10,959 nucleotides of DNA from JACRDV01 sp024860865 [NCBI: Methanobacteriota archaeon] (GTDB taxonomy: Archaea; JACRDV01), in the NCBI GenBank assembly GCA_024860865.1, contig JACRDV010000115.1:1-10959 (forward strand), written 5' to 3'. Below the pieces are notes generated by a model. It had not been told where the DNA came from. It worked only from the letters and a program-made list of their open reading frames with translations, and did no database searches. This document shows positions 1 to 6,901 of the stretch, in pieces. Within the stretch, counting starts at the first letter, position 1, and each line of letters opens with the position of its first letter. The translations under genes were made by a program, and so were the position numbers.

Positions 1-128
1 CCAGAATTTCAGATGATGATGTTAAACTTGTAGCTGAGCAAGCAAAAGTCACTGAAGAACAAGCTAGGAAGGCACTTGAACAGACAAATGGAGATTTAGC
101 AGCTGCAATATTGCTTTTGCAAAAGTAG
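1..128 (+). CDS. nac: Archaeal nascent polypeptide-associated complex (NAC) protein, C-terminal UBA end (partial)
   Basis: The 5' end lies outside the window; the last 41 codons are readable from base 3 and stop at TAG 126-128. The tail reads [16 protein letters not shown], then [15 protein letters not shown], then [10 protein letters not shown]. This is a UBA fold: three short helices with the family's E-A-x-x-A-L-x-x-x-x-G-D-x-x-x-A-I pattern. In archaea this domain sits at the C terminus of the alpha-NAC homologue, a ribosome-associated factor that binds nascent chains in the cytosol. The NAC beta-barrel domain would be upstream, so the full identity is inferred from the UBA alone. Another UBA-ended protein (for example EF-Ts-like) is possible but less likely in an archaeon. 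The gene is codirectional with the ATPase stator genes and separated from them by 28 nt. Confidence 0.75.
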   Translation, partial: RISDDDVKLVAEQAKVTEEQARKALEQTNGDLAAAILLLQK

Positions 129-129
129 A

Positions 130-143
130 TTTACTATATAATA
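130..143 (+). promoter_or_regulatory. Possible TATA-like element for the stator genes
   Basis: The 28-nt gap after the NAC stop is almost pure A/T (TTTACTATATAATA). No Shine-Dalgarno sequence precedes the ATG at 157. An archaeal TATA box here would place transcription start near the ATG, giving a leaderless message. An A/T-rich spacer could look like this by chance, and cotranscription with nac is equally possible. Confidence 0.3.
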
Positions 144-156
144 AATAATTATAATT

Positions 157-903
157 ATGTTTAGAACAGCTGAAATGCGAAAAGTCTGGATCTTTGTTGA
201 TATGGAGAACGTTGATAAAGTAACTCGTGCTTTGCATAAGTTTGGTTCTATTCAACTTATTGATATTTCAAAAAAATATGAAAAGCTAGAGATTAAGCCT
301 ATCTATCGAAGGTTAGCAATATGCGCAGAGCTGTTAGGGCAAATAGATGAAATGCTAAATCTCTTTCCAAAAAAAGAACCAATTTTAAAGAGATTATTTG
401 GAATCGGAGAGAGCAGATATCCGGTTACAAGGGAAGAAGTCGAACAAACAACTGCAGATGCATTTGGTTTAGTAAGAAATGCAAGAGATGATATTTTCAA
501 ATCCAAAAGTAAGCTACTTCGAATTGAAGATAATATTTTGCAGATAGTTAAACTAAAAGAACTTTTGACTACTTTTAAAACAGAGGTTCAACCAATTTTT
601 ACAGAAATAGCTGAGATTGCAAGCCTAGAGGAAGAGAGCGAGAAGTCAATAGCTGAAGCTCAAAAAGAAGCTGAAAAAATTATTTCTGAAGCCGAATTGT
701 TTGCGCAGCAGCATATTGAAAAAGTTGAGAAAGAAACACATAAACAAGTAGATAAAACTGCCAAAGAAGCAAAAGAAAAAGCCGAACTTGAAGCCAATAA
801 GCTCATTCAGCAAGTTCAATCCGAAATACAAAGGCTCAAAGAGACTAGAGGTAGCCAGCTCCCCAAAGCGGTTGATTTAATCGTAGAAGAGTGCGGGGGT
901 TAG
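157..903 (+). CDS. A-type ATP synthase subunit I N-terminal part fused to subunit H
   Basis: This 248-residue protein has two parts. Residues 1-155 match the start of stator subunit I: an MFRTAEMRKVWIF opening strand, helix DKVTRALHKFG, strand SIQLIDIS, then long helices running out to the distal lobe. From about residue 158 the protein turns into an Ala/Glu/Lys-rich coiled coil (AEAQKEAEKIISEAE and similar) ending LPKAVDLIVEECGG, which is how peripheral-stalk subunit H (AhaH/AtpH, about 100 residues) ends. Subunit I normally continues from the first helices into its distal lobe and then into membrane helices; here that continuation is the next gene. The ATG at 157 is chosen because MF-x-x-x-x-M-x-KV is the usual subunit I start; no Shine-Dalgarno is present, so the mRNA may be leaderless. 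The product is predicted to be cytoplasmic, assembling with the next gene product and with subunit E. A lone extended coiled coil is the alternative to a true H domain. Confidence 0.8.
   Translation: MFRTAEMRKVWIFVDMENVDKVTRALHKFGSIQLIDISKKYEKLEIKPIYRRLAICAELLGQIDEMLNLFPKKEPILKRLFGIGESRYPVTREEVEQTTADAFGLVRNARDDIFKSKSKLLRIEDNILQIVKLKELLTTFKTEVQPIFTEIAEIASLEEESEKSIAEAQKEAEKIISEAELFAQQHIEKVEKETHKQVDKTAKEAKEKAELEANKLIQQVQSEIQRLKETRGSQLPKAVDLIVEECGG
628..900 (+). other. Subunit H-like peripheral-stalk coiled-coil domain within the fusion
   Basis: These are codons 158-248 of the fusion gene, about 91 residues and close to a free-standing archaeal subunit H. Small and hydrophobic residues alternate with long Glu/Lys stretches (EAEKIISEAELFAQQ, KTAKEAKEKAELEANK), as in the right-handed E/H coiled coil. 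A short C-terminal helix with KAVDLIVEE follows, typical of the H terminus. No separate H gene is seen in the window. The boundary with the subunit I part is approximate because one long helix appears to run into the other. Confidence 0.7.
895..900 (+). promoter_or_regulatory. Ribosome binding site for the second subunit I gene
   Basis: GGGGGT lies 4 nt upstream of the ATG at 905 and overlaps the end of the fusion gene (layout GGGGGT-TAG-A-ATG). It matches 6 of 8 positions of GGAGGTGA when extended to GGGGGTTA. It supports a real internal start with translational coupling rather than a frameshifted single gene. Confidence 0.55.
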
Positions 904-904
904 A

Positions 905-2383
905 ATGGCTCTTAGATTCATAACATGTCTAGTTGCAACAGAAAAATTTAATAAATTATCAAAAATAGTCGAAGATTCATCTAAAAAACGTGCTACAGTT
1001 TTAAGTGCACATATCTCCCCTAAAATTACTTTCGGCGTAGTTGTTGTTGTAGAAGACTATTTGGAGAAAGTCCTTCTCGCTTTAACGCAATTTGGAGTTA
1101 GAATTGTAGGTGTAATGGCGCTTAGCGTCGATGAGATAATTGCTCAATTAGATCGTTGCCTTTTAGATCTAAGTGAAGGAAAAGAAGAAGCATTAAAAGA
1201 AGTTGATGAACTCCCTGAAAAATGGCGCAAACAACTTTTAATTCTGAAAGACCAGTTATTAATTGAAGCTGAGCGATTAAATGCTTATTCTCATTTTGGA
1301 AAAAGTGGCAATGAAGTTGTGGTCCATGGATGGGCCCCTGCGAAAGAAATTGGTAAGCTGACAAATCTTATAAATGAAGAAACAAAGGGCACAGCCACAA
1401 TCAGAGTTGCGATTCCCACTGAACTAGAAAAACCGCCAACTTTATTGGATAATCCAAGAATTTTTAAACCCTTTGAAAGGTTAATAGAAGTTTTTGCTTT
1501 GCCATTTTACCGAGAATTTGATCCGACTATTATTTTGGCAATTACTTTTACAATTTTTTTTGGGGTTATGGTCTCTGATGTGCTTTACGGGGCTTTAATT
1601 AGTTTCTTTGGAGTTGTACTAGCTTATAAAATTGGAAGGTTTGATAAATATCTACATGACCTTGGATTAATTCTCATCGGAGTTGGAATGTCCTCAATCA
1701 TATTTGGTTTTTTAATAGGATCGGTCGTAGGCGGGCTAATTGTCCCAAAATGGAGTTTAATAAAGTTAACGCCAATAAATATTCTATTATTTTTTGGGCT
1801 TGGTTTTTTATTTGGTGTTTTTCATATAAGCATAGGAATTTTAATTGCCCTTTGGAAAAATGTTAAGCAGAAGCTTTACTTGGCTGCTTTTACTGAGCAA
1901 GGAGTTTCTTTGCTTATCATATTGAGCTTGCTACTTATTGGAGCTGGATTAAATTTACCAAAATACCATTGGTTGATGGATTTTGGGCCAATTTTTATTA
2001 AAATAGGGATGGCTCTTTTTGGAGCTTGTGTTGTTATAGCTATTGTTACATTTAAATTTGAAAGGGTAACTGGAATTATTGAAATTTTCGCGAGGGTGGT
2101 TTCATACTCCCGTTTAGTTGCAATTGCAATTTCTGGTGCTATGATAGCACATGCGATAACACTACTTGCACTTAAATTGATGGCTTTATCGCTAATTGGT
2201 GTTATACTCGGTATTTTTGCAATGGTCATCGGTCATTTTTTGAATTGTGCTTTAGTAATAGTTGCCGCATTTATTCATTCACTCAGGCTCGAATATGTTG
2301 AATTCTTTGGAAGGTTTTTCGAAACTTGGGGAAAAAAGTTTTCTCCGTTTAGAGTTGAGAGACAATTTACTGTTATCAGTTGA
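905..2383 (+). CDS. atpI: A-type ATP synthase subunit I, distal lobe and membrane domain
   Basis: The 492-residue protein begins at the subunit I distal lobe: residues about 4-70 can be read as strand-helix-strand-strand-helix-strand (RFITCLVATEKF to VRIVGV). Long helices then return to the proximal lobe (VVVHGWAPAKEIGKL, the family's 'eGWvP' segment). The membrane part starts near NPRIFKPFERLIEVFALPF and has about seven or eight hydrophobic helices. Both conserved arginines that face the rotor ring are present: R403 in SYSRL and R461 in HSLRLEYVEFF. The C terminus WGKKFSPF is also typical. The ion channel therefore looks functional; whether it carries H+ or Na+ cannot be judged without the c subunit. 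A whole subunit I is usually about 620-700 residues; here the first ~155 come from the preceding gene, one base upstream. The gene ends 14 nt from the converging UPF0216 gene. Confidence 0.9.
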   Translation: MALRFITCLVATEKFNKLSKIVEDSSKKRATVLSAHISPKITFGVVVVVEDYLEKVLLALTQFGVRIVGVMALSVDEIIAQLDRCLLDLSEGKEEALKEVDELPEKWRKQLLILKDQLLIEAERLNAYSHFGKSGNEVVVHGWAPAKEIGKLTNLINEETKGTATIRVAIPTELEKPPTLLDNPRIFKPFERLIEVFALPFYREFDPTIILAITFTIFFGVMVSDVLYGALISFFGVVLAYKIGRFDKYLHDLGLILIGVGMSSIIFGFLIGSVVGGLIVPKWSLIKLTPINILLFFGLGFLFGVFHISIGILIALWKNVKQKLYLAAFTEQGVSLLIILSLLLIGAGLNLPKYHWLMDFGPIFIKIGMALFGACVVIAIVTFKFERVTGIIEIFARVVSYSRLVAIAISGAMIAHAITLLALKLMALSLIGVILGIFAMVIGHFLNCALVIVAAFIHSLRLEYVEFFGRFFETWGKKFSPFRVERQFTVIS

Positions 2384-2397
2384 AATTATTCTAAACC

Positions 2398-2820
2398 TCA
2401 AGTCAACAACGTAAAAACATATTGAGTTGTAGTTGGAAGTTCTTTTCTAAGTTTCCTAATATCCGGCCGATATATGAAAACTTTGTCTCCATTTGGCTTA
2501 ACTCCAAGGATTTTGTTCACTAATTTACATTCCTCTTCTCCACGAATTCTTGCAATTCCAGTTCCAAACTCTGTTGGTCCAAGCTCAATGTAAATAGGCA
2601 GTCTCAATTTGTTGTGACAGTAGGTCGGTAGCAAAGAAGAGAGTTTTCTTAACTCTTCTTTTATAAATCTATGAGTGGATCCATCGCGACAAACTATTGA
2701 TGGCTTCTCCTCTTTTAAAAGTTCAGCTAAGGTCTTCCTTTCCCGTGGCAGATGTTTGTTCAAAGCTTGAATCTGTTTTGCCAAAAGCTTGGACTCAATA
2801 TCTTCGAAAGGAGTTCTCAT
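2398..2820 (-). CDS. UPF0216 (DUF61) family protein
   Basis: This 140-residue protein matches the archaeal UPF0216/DUF61 family, whose function is unknown. Recognisable blocks are LNKHLPRERKTLAELL near the N terminus, RDGSTHRFIKEEL in the middle, HNKLRLPIYIEL, a GxGxxRIRGEEE-like stretch, then VFIYRPDIRKLRKELP and TTTQYVF at the end. The family is soluble and the protein probably acts in the cytoplasm; nothing here reveals a catalytic site. I chose the ATG at 2818-2820; a TTG three codons upstream (2827-2829) is also in frame, but the ATG fits the family's MRT-like start better. It is the last gene of the minus-strand ATPase cluster, 46 nt after the DUF22-like gene, and may be cotranscribed or have its own start. 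It converges on subunit I with only 14 nt between stops. Confidence 0.85.
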   Translation of the reverse strand: MRTPFEDIESKLLAKQIQALNKHLPRERKTLAELLKEEKPSIVCRDGSTHRFIKEELRKLSSLLPTYCHNKLRLPIYIELGPTEFGTGIARIRGEEECKLVNKILGVKPNGDKVFIYRPDIRKLRKELPTTTQYVFTLLT

Positions 2821-2830
2821 TATTCTCAAT

Positions 2831-2866
2831 TAAAATCTGATAAAAAATACTAAAAATAGTTAAACT
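2831..2866 (-). terminator. Possible U-rich archaeal terminator after the DUF22-like gene
   Basis: On the minus strand the gap after the DUF22-like stop contains runs of 3, 5, 6 and 4 T within about 35 nt and no hairpin. Archaeal termination commonly uses such U-tracts without stems. If used, it would separate the ATPase message from UPF0216. The same bases could simply be an A/T-rich spacer or upstream promoter DNA. Confidence 0.3.
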
Positions 2867-3250
2867 TTACAAAATTTCAATTGGCAATATTGTTATAACT
2901 CCAACTAGCTCATTCTGCTTAATTTGCCCATCCCCACTAGCCACAAATAGTACATGATCAACACTTCTTTCAAACTCAATTGGAGTGACTATTTCCTCGC
3001 TAACAGCAAGCATATGTCCGAGTCTATGCCGAGAGTATGAACAAGGCAAAATTATACTGCTTTCTGGAATTTTGATTTTTTTAATTTTAACCCGCTTAAC
3101 TTCGCCTGTTTTAAATTCTTTGTTCTCATCTGAAATTACACTGTGTATGTTCGCTTCAACACCAGCTATCTTAATCCGTAATATGTCTTTTCTAATTTCT
3201 ATTGGTTTAACACCTTTTCCTCTTCTAATAATCCAAACATCTTCTCTCAA
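2867..3250 (-). CDS. DUF22-like protein of unknown function, coupled to subunit D
   Basis: This 127-residue soluble protein is all beta-like in appearance, with no signal peptide or membrane segment. The blocks [53 protein letters not shown] and ITILP resemble the archaeal DUF22 family as I recall it, with its RH-x-x-GH block and a DG-x-I-x-x-x-x-L-x-G-V turn. The assignment is from memory of the family pattern and is moderate. The gene starts at TTG 3248-3250, overlapping the subunit D stop by 4 nt (TTGA), with AGAGG 7 nt upstream, so it is translationally coupled to subunit D. Its position at the tail of the operon suggests a role linked to the ATPase or simple cotranscription; no function should be assumed. 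Confidence 0.55.
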   Translation of the reverse strand: MREDVWIIRRGKGVKPIEIRKDILRIKIAGVEANIHSVISDENKEFKTGEVKRVKIKKIKIPESSIILPCSYSRHRLGHMLAVSEEIVTPIEFERSVDHVLFVASGDGQIKQNELVGVITILPIEIL

Positions 3251-3906
3251 GCTGGTGCCTCTGTTACTTCTCTAGCTGCAAGAATAGATTTGATTCTTTT
3301 AAGCCTAAAGAAATTTTCTCGCTCCATTTCATCCAACCGCATCTCGATATATTTAGTGGTATTCTCAAGTCTTGGAATAACTATATACTCAAGGGCATTA
3401 ACCCTCCGCTTCGTTTTTTCAATTTCTTCAGCCAATAGCTTAACTGAAGTTTCAATTTCAGCTAGCTTTAATATAGGTTCAATTGAATCTTCAAATTTAT
3501 CAGTCGCTTCATCGAGTTTTGCTGAGGTTTCGCGCAGTTCATAACCACGTTCAATAACAGTTTTCTTTTCTCGTTGAGCCTCGATTAGTGGGACTAATAC
3601 ACCCATTATGTTCTTATTCGCAAAATCAACGCCAACCGACTCTTCCACGCTCATTGCGGCTTCTTGAGTAGTAAGAACGCCCATTACACTTTCTGCGATA
3701 ATTAAGTGCTCGAAGGCTTCTCTAAGTAGTCTTTCCACATTGCCTCTGATTCCCCTAGCTTCCTCTATAACATCAAAAAGTTCCATAACAAGGGCATCTC
3801 GTTTTTCTTTGAGCAATTTATGCCCTTTTCTAGCTAATTTAACCCGCTCTTTTAATTTTAAGAGTTCCATCCTAGTTGGATTTACGCCTTCGATTAGCTC
3901 TGCCAC
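3247..3906 (-). CDS. atpD: A-type ATP synthase subunit D (central stalk rotor)
   Basis: The 219-residue protein is the usual length for subunit D, the central rotor shaft that turns inside the A3B3 head and, with F, contacts subunit C. The N-terminal signature [19 protein letters not shown] followed by [12 protein letters not shown] is diagnostic. N- and C-terminal long helices (residues ~10-75 and ~130-200) form the antiparallel coiled coil, and [11 protein letters not shown] with a following [17 protein letters not shown] block is the conserved C-terminal part. The start is GTG at 3904-3906, overlapping the subunit B stop by one base (TAGTG), with GAGG about a dozen bases upstream; the match to family N termini supports it. 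The order A-B-D is the standard archaeal one. Confidence 0.95.
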   Translation of the reverse strand: MAELIEGVNPTRMELLKLKERVKLARKGHKLLKEKRDALVMELFDVIEEARGIRGNVERLLREAFEHLIIAESVMGVLTTQEAAMSVEESVGVDFANKNIMGVLVPLIEAQREKKTVIERGYELRETSAKLDEATDKFEDSIEPILKLAEIETSVKLLAEEIEKTKRRVNALEYIVIPRLENTTKYIEMRLDEMERENFFRLKRIKSILAAREVTEAPA

Positions 3907-6899
3907 TAAGCTTTGCCTCTATACGCAGGGTGATACTTCTTAATATATTTAACATCAATTCGTTTAAGCTCGCCCTCTGGCAACATAGATAAAATGTCCC
4001 AACCGATGTCCAGTGTTCTTTCAATGGATCGATCTTCATCTTTTCCTTGGTTTACAAATTCTCGTTCAAAGCGATCAGCAAGCTCTAAATATTTCTTGTC
4101 TTTTTCAGTAAGCGCTTCTTCACCAACTACTGCAACCAAATCTCGGAGGTCTCTTCCTTCTGCATAGGCAGAATAGAGCTGGTCTGAAACTCCCCTATGT
4201 TCTTCTCTAGTTTTGCCAGCACCTATGCCTTTAGCCATCAACCTGGACAGAGAAGGCAAGACATCTATCGGTGGATAAATTCCTCTCCTATGCAGTTCTC
4301 TACTCAACACTATTTGACCCTCACAGTTTGAAGAAATTATTCCATTTTCTATGACAAAATTACTTGTGGCAGGAATTGTAATATCATAAACATAGCTACT
4401 TGATTCAGGAATTTCTTTTATTGAAACTATCTTATCTAAGATAAAGTAGTCTGATACCAACTTTTCCAAAATTTTGATGTAATTATCTTTAACATTTACA
4501 ACAGTCTCTATTGCATCTAACCATTTTCTAACTTTAAACTTAGAAGCTTCTTTCTTGTCATCTTCAAATTGTTTCAAATAATTAGAATTATTTTCTATCT
4601 GTGAAAGTGATAAATTATACTTTTCTCTAATTTTTTTAATTAAAGTTTTGCACATTTTAGGTGCGACATCAAATCTTGTATGTTTAATTTCTTTTTTAAT
4701 TAACTCTTTCAAAAGTTTTTGCTTGTTAGAATGATTTACGTAGCTGAAGATATGTTTTGCCAAAATTTTAGCATAACCACTTGATATGGTTAATTCTTGA
4801 ATTTTATTTCCTTTGCTGAAACTACCGGTTGATTGCTTCCCAACGTTAATAGTACTTGGAATTGCCAATCGTTTTAATAGTTGTTGCAATCTTTTTACTA
4901 TTGTTACATCTTTTTCGCTTTTAAGTTTTTTTCTATATCTTATTCTATTAAATTCTAAATCACAATTCCCGTCCCCATCGAAATAACCGGCAAGAAAAGC
5001 TGTAATAAGATTTTCTTCAAGCTCAAACAAACCTTTAAAGTCTTTTGTTAAACCAAAATATTTAGCAATTTCTATTATAAAATCACTAGTGGCATTTAAT
5101 GTTGTAACATCATTTTCTGTCATCTTTTTCCATAAGGCTATTCCTGGAAATAACTTTTTGAATAATTCAGAGTATGCATTTAACAGATTTGAATCTTTGT
5201 TAGAGAAACTAACATGGTAACCCTTTTCAATGATTGAGCCATCTGACGTCAAAAGACCAAATAAATACATAAGATTTTCATTTACATATTTCCAGTTTAA
5301 TATGATCTTCCTTCCATTTCTTACACAAATAGCTAAGATATAATCTAAAATTTTATTTTTAGGAATTGTTAAGACGTCCATTAATTTTTGGATTTCGTGT
5401 AAAGTAATAACATTCTTTGGATGTGTAATTCTCACATAACTTATGTTGAGTAACTTACATGCTTCTTTTATAGTTCCGAATTTCATTTTCAATTCCTTTC
5501 TCAAATATTCTAAAAAATCTCTTTTTAAAGTTAGATAGAAAATCTTATCAGAATGGCCTATGATATCAAGTATATCTGTCCTTTTGGACTCAGCAACTTC
5601 TAATTTACTTAGAGAGAATATTCTATCATCAACCTTACAATTAGAAACAGGTATCATTTTTGGGCCTTCTAATGTATCAACTAAAAATTTGTGATCCGGG
5701 GTAGCCTTTACGGTTATGCCCGAATCTAATGTCATTTTCAATAACTTTTTTGAATTGTTAGCTAGTTTCTGAGAGTCTGAAACTTTGGAAAAAATTGGTT
5801 TTCCATTAACTGACAAAACTTTGATTTCTTTGTTAGTATTAAAGTCATTAACCAAATCGCTTATTTTAATTAGCTCACCTTTATTAACTATAACTTCTGT
5901 ATCACCGTGTAAACAAATATAACCAGTTAAGTCTGGAATTGGATGAGTAATATCATCGTCAGGCATAGATAGAATTGGCATTTGAGTGATCGAACCCTTT
6001 TTGCCGATAATTTTTCCAGCACGTTCATAGATTGTAGCCAAATCTGTGTACAGGTATCCTGGATAACCCCTTCTCCCGGGAACTTCTTCACGCGCCGCTG
6101 AGATTTCACGAAGGCTTTCGCAATAATTCGTAAGATCGCTTAGAATAACTAAAACATGCATATCTTTTTCGTAAGCAAGAAATTCAGCTGCTGTTAAAGC
6201 CATTCGCGGCGTAATCAATCGCTCAATTGCTGGATCGTCTGCTAGATTCAAAAACATAACTACTCGTTCAAGCGCACCTGTTCTCTCAAAATCTTTTTTA
6301 AAGAAACTCGCCTCTTCGTGAGTTATACCCATTGCACAAAAAACTACGGAAAAGACTTCTTCTTCACCTAAAACTTTTGCTTGCCGGGCAATTTGCGCAG
6401 CCACTTCATTATGAGGCAAGCCTGCTCCAGAAAATAGGGGTAATTTTTGGCCTCTCACTAGCGTATTCATGCCATCGATTGTTGAAATGCCAGTTTGAAT
6501 AAATTCAGCTGGATATTTTCTAGCTGATGGATTTATGGGAGCTCCATGAATATCTCTTGTCTCCTCTGGAATAATTTTTGGACCGCCATCAATTGGATTG
6601 CCTGTGCCGTCAAAAATTCTGCCCAACATCTCATCTGATACTGCTAGTTTTACTGTTTCGCCAGTGAACCTAACCTTTGTCTTGCTGGTATCAATTCCAG
6701 CAGTTCCTTCGAAAACTTGAATGGCAGCTAAATCTTTTCTTGCATCTAAGACCTGCCCCCGTCTCTCTTCACCATCTGGTGTTTCAATTTCAACTAATTC
6801 TCCATAGCTTACTCCTTCAACACCTCTTACTATCATTAATGGTCCGCTTACTTCAGTAACAGTAGTATATTCTCTAACTTTTATAGTAACCAAATTCAT
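3906..6899 (-). CDS. atpB: A-type ATP synthase subunit B precursor with intein
   Basis: The 997-residue precursor has a 467-residue extein, normal for the non-catalytic B subunit, interrupted by a 530-residue intein at residues 329-858. The N-terminal barrel ([15 protein letters not shown], then [15 protein letters not shown]) and the nucleotide-binding domain are intact. The P-loop position reads [20 protein letters not shown], the normal degenerate form in B subunits. [38 protein letters not shown], and [18 protein letters not shown] are family hallmarks. After splicing the junction reads [18 protein letters not shown]; the usual residue is Thr (TGYITEGQ), so the intein has left Cys. B alternates with A in the head and binds the peripheral stalk. 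The ATG at 6897-6899 lies two bases after the subunit A stop (TAGGGATG). The protein begins a few residues before the usual family start. Confidence 0.95.
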   Translation of the reverse strand: MNLVTIKVREYTTVTEVSGPLMIVRGVEGVSYGELVEIETPDGEERRGQVLDARKDLAAIQVFEGTAGIDTSKTKVRFTGETVKLAVSDEMLGRIFDGTGNPIDGGPKIIPEETRDIHGAPINPSARKYPAEFIQTGISTIDGMNTLVRGQKLPLFSGAGLPHNEVAAQIARQAKVLGEEEVFSVVFCAMGITHEEASFFKKDFERTGALERVVMFLNLADDPAIERLITPRMALTAAEFLAYEKDMHVLVILSDLTNYCESLREISAAREEVPGRRGYPGYLYTDLATIYERAGKIIGKKGSITQMPILSMPDDDITHPIPDLTGYICLHGDTEVIVNKGELIKISDLVNDFNTNKEIKVLSVNGKPIFSKVSDSQKLANNSKKLLKMTLDSGITVKATPDHKFLVDTLEGPKMIPVSNCKVDDRIFSLSKLEVAESKRTDILDIIGHSDKIFYLTLKRDFLEYLRKELKMKFGTIKEACKLLNISYVRITHPKNVITLHEIQKLMDVLTIPKNKILDYILAICVRNGRKIILNWKYVNENLMYLFGLLTSDGSIIEKGYHVSFSNKDSNLLNAYSELFKKLFPGIALWKKMTENDVTTLNATSDFIIEIAKYFGLTKDFKGLFELEENLITAFLAGYFDGDGNCDLEFNRIRYRKKLKSEKDVTIVKRLQQLLKRLAIPSTINVGKQSTGSFSKGNKIQELTISSGYAKILAKHIFSYVNHSNKQKLLKELIKKEIKHTRFDVAPKMCKTLIKKIREKYNLSLSQIENNSNYLKQFEDDKKEASKFKVRKWLDAIETVVNVKDNYIKILEKLVSDYFILDKIVSIKEIPESSSYVYDITIPATSNFVIENGIISSNCEGQIVLSRELHRRGIYPPIDVLPSLSRLMAKGIGAGKTREEHRGVSDQLYSAYAEGRDLRDLVAVVGEEALTEKDKKYLELADRFEREFVNQGKDEDRSIERTLDIGWDILSMLPEGELKRIDVKYIKKYHPAYRGKA
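4326..5915 (-). mobile_element. Intein with LAGLIDADG homing endonuclease in subunit B
   Basis: This in-frame 530-residue insert begins with Cys (CLHGDTEV, block A). Block B is TPDHKFLV (intein residues 72-75 TPDH). An HTH-like segment lies at about 146-180 ([14 protein letters not shown]). The endonuclease has both LAGLIDADG helices, LFGLLTSDG (218-226) and [10 protein letters not shown] (307-316), each keeping the catalytic Asp-Gly, so it looks intact. The C-terminal splicing part reads [12 protein letters not shown] and then GIISSN, followed by Cys as the +1 residue. The usual block F His (HNF) and the penultimate His (HN) are both Ser. The insertion site is between Ile and the conserved Thr/Cys of the TGYI/TEGQ motif. 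A VatB intein has been recorded in Methanopyrus, as I recall; whether it uses the same site is not checked. The DNA looks more A/T-rich than the extein. Confidence 0.93.
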
Positions 6900-6901
6900 C
6901 C

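Noticed and set aside
1876-2229. A 117-codon minus-strand frame inside subunit I
   Set aside because: It lies opposite a clear membrane domain with conserved arginines and shows no family pattern of its own.
157-2383. A simple frameshift or sequencing error splitting subunit I
   Set aside because: The frames differ, but the first gene gains about 90 residues of subunit H-like sequence with a natural H ending, and the second begins with ATG behind a GGGGGT. A single indel would not produce this.
2821-2829. TTG at 2827-2829 as the UPF0216 start
   Set aside because: The ATG three codons downstream fits the family N terminus and no Shine-Dalgarno favours the TTG, though it cannot be excluded.
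2985-3943. Plus-strand open frames of 67-96 codons opposite subunit D and the DUF22-like gene
   Set aside because: They are antisense shadows of well-supported genes, Ser/Ile/Leu-rich without recognisable domains.
3906-6899. Degenerate P-loop ([12 protein letters not shown]) in subunit B as a sign of a pseudogene
   Set aside because: B subunits are non-catalytic and normally have this form; the rest of the gene is intact.
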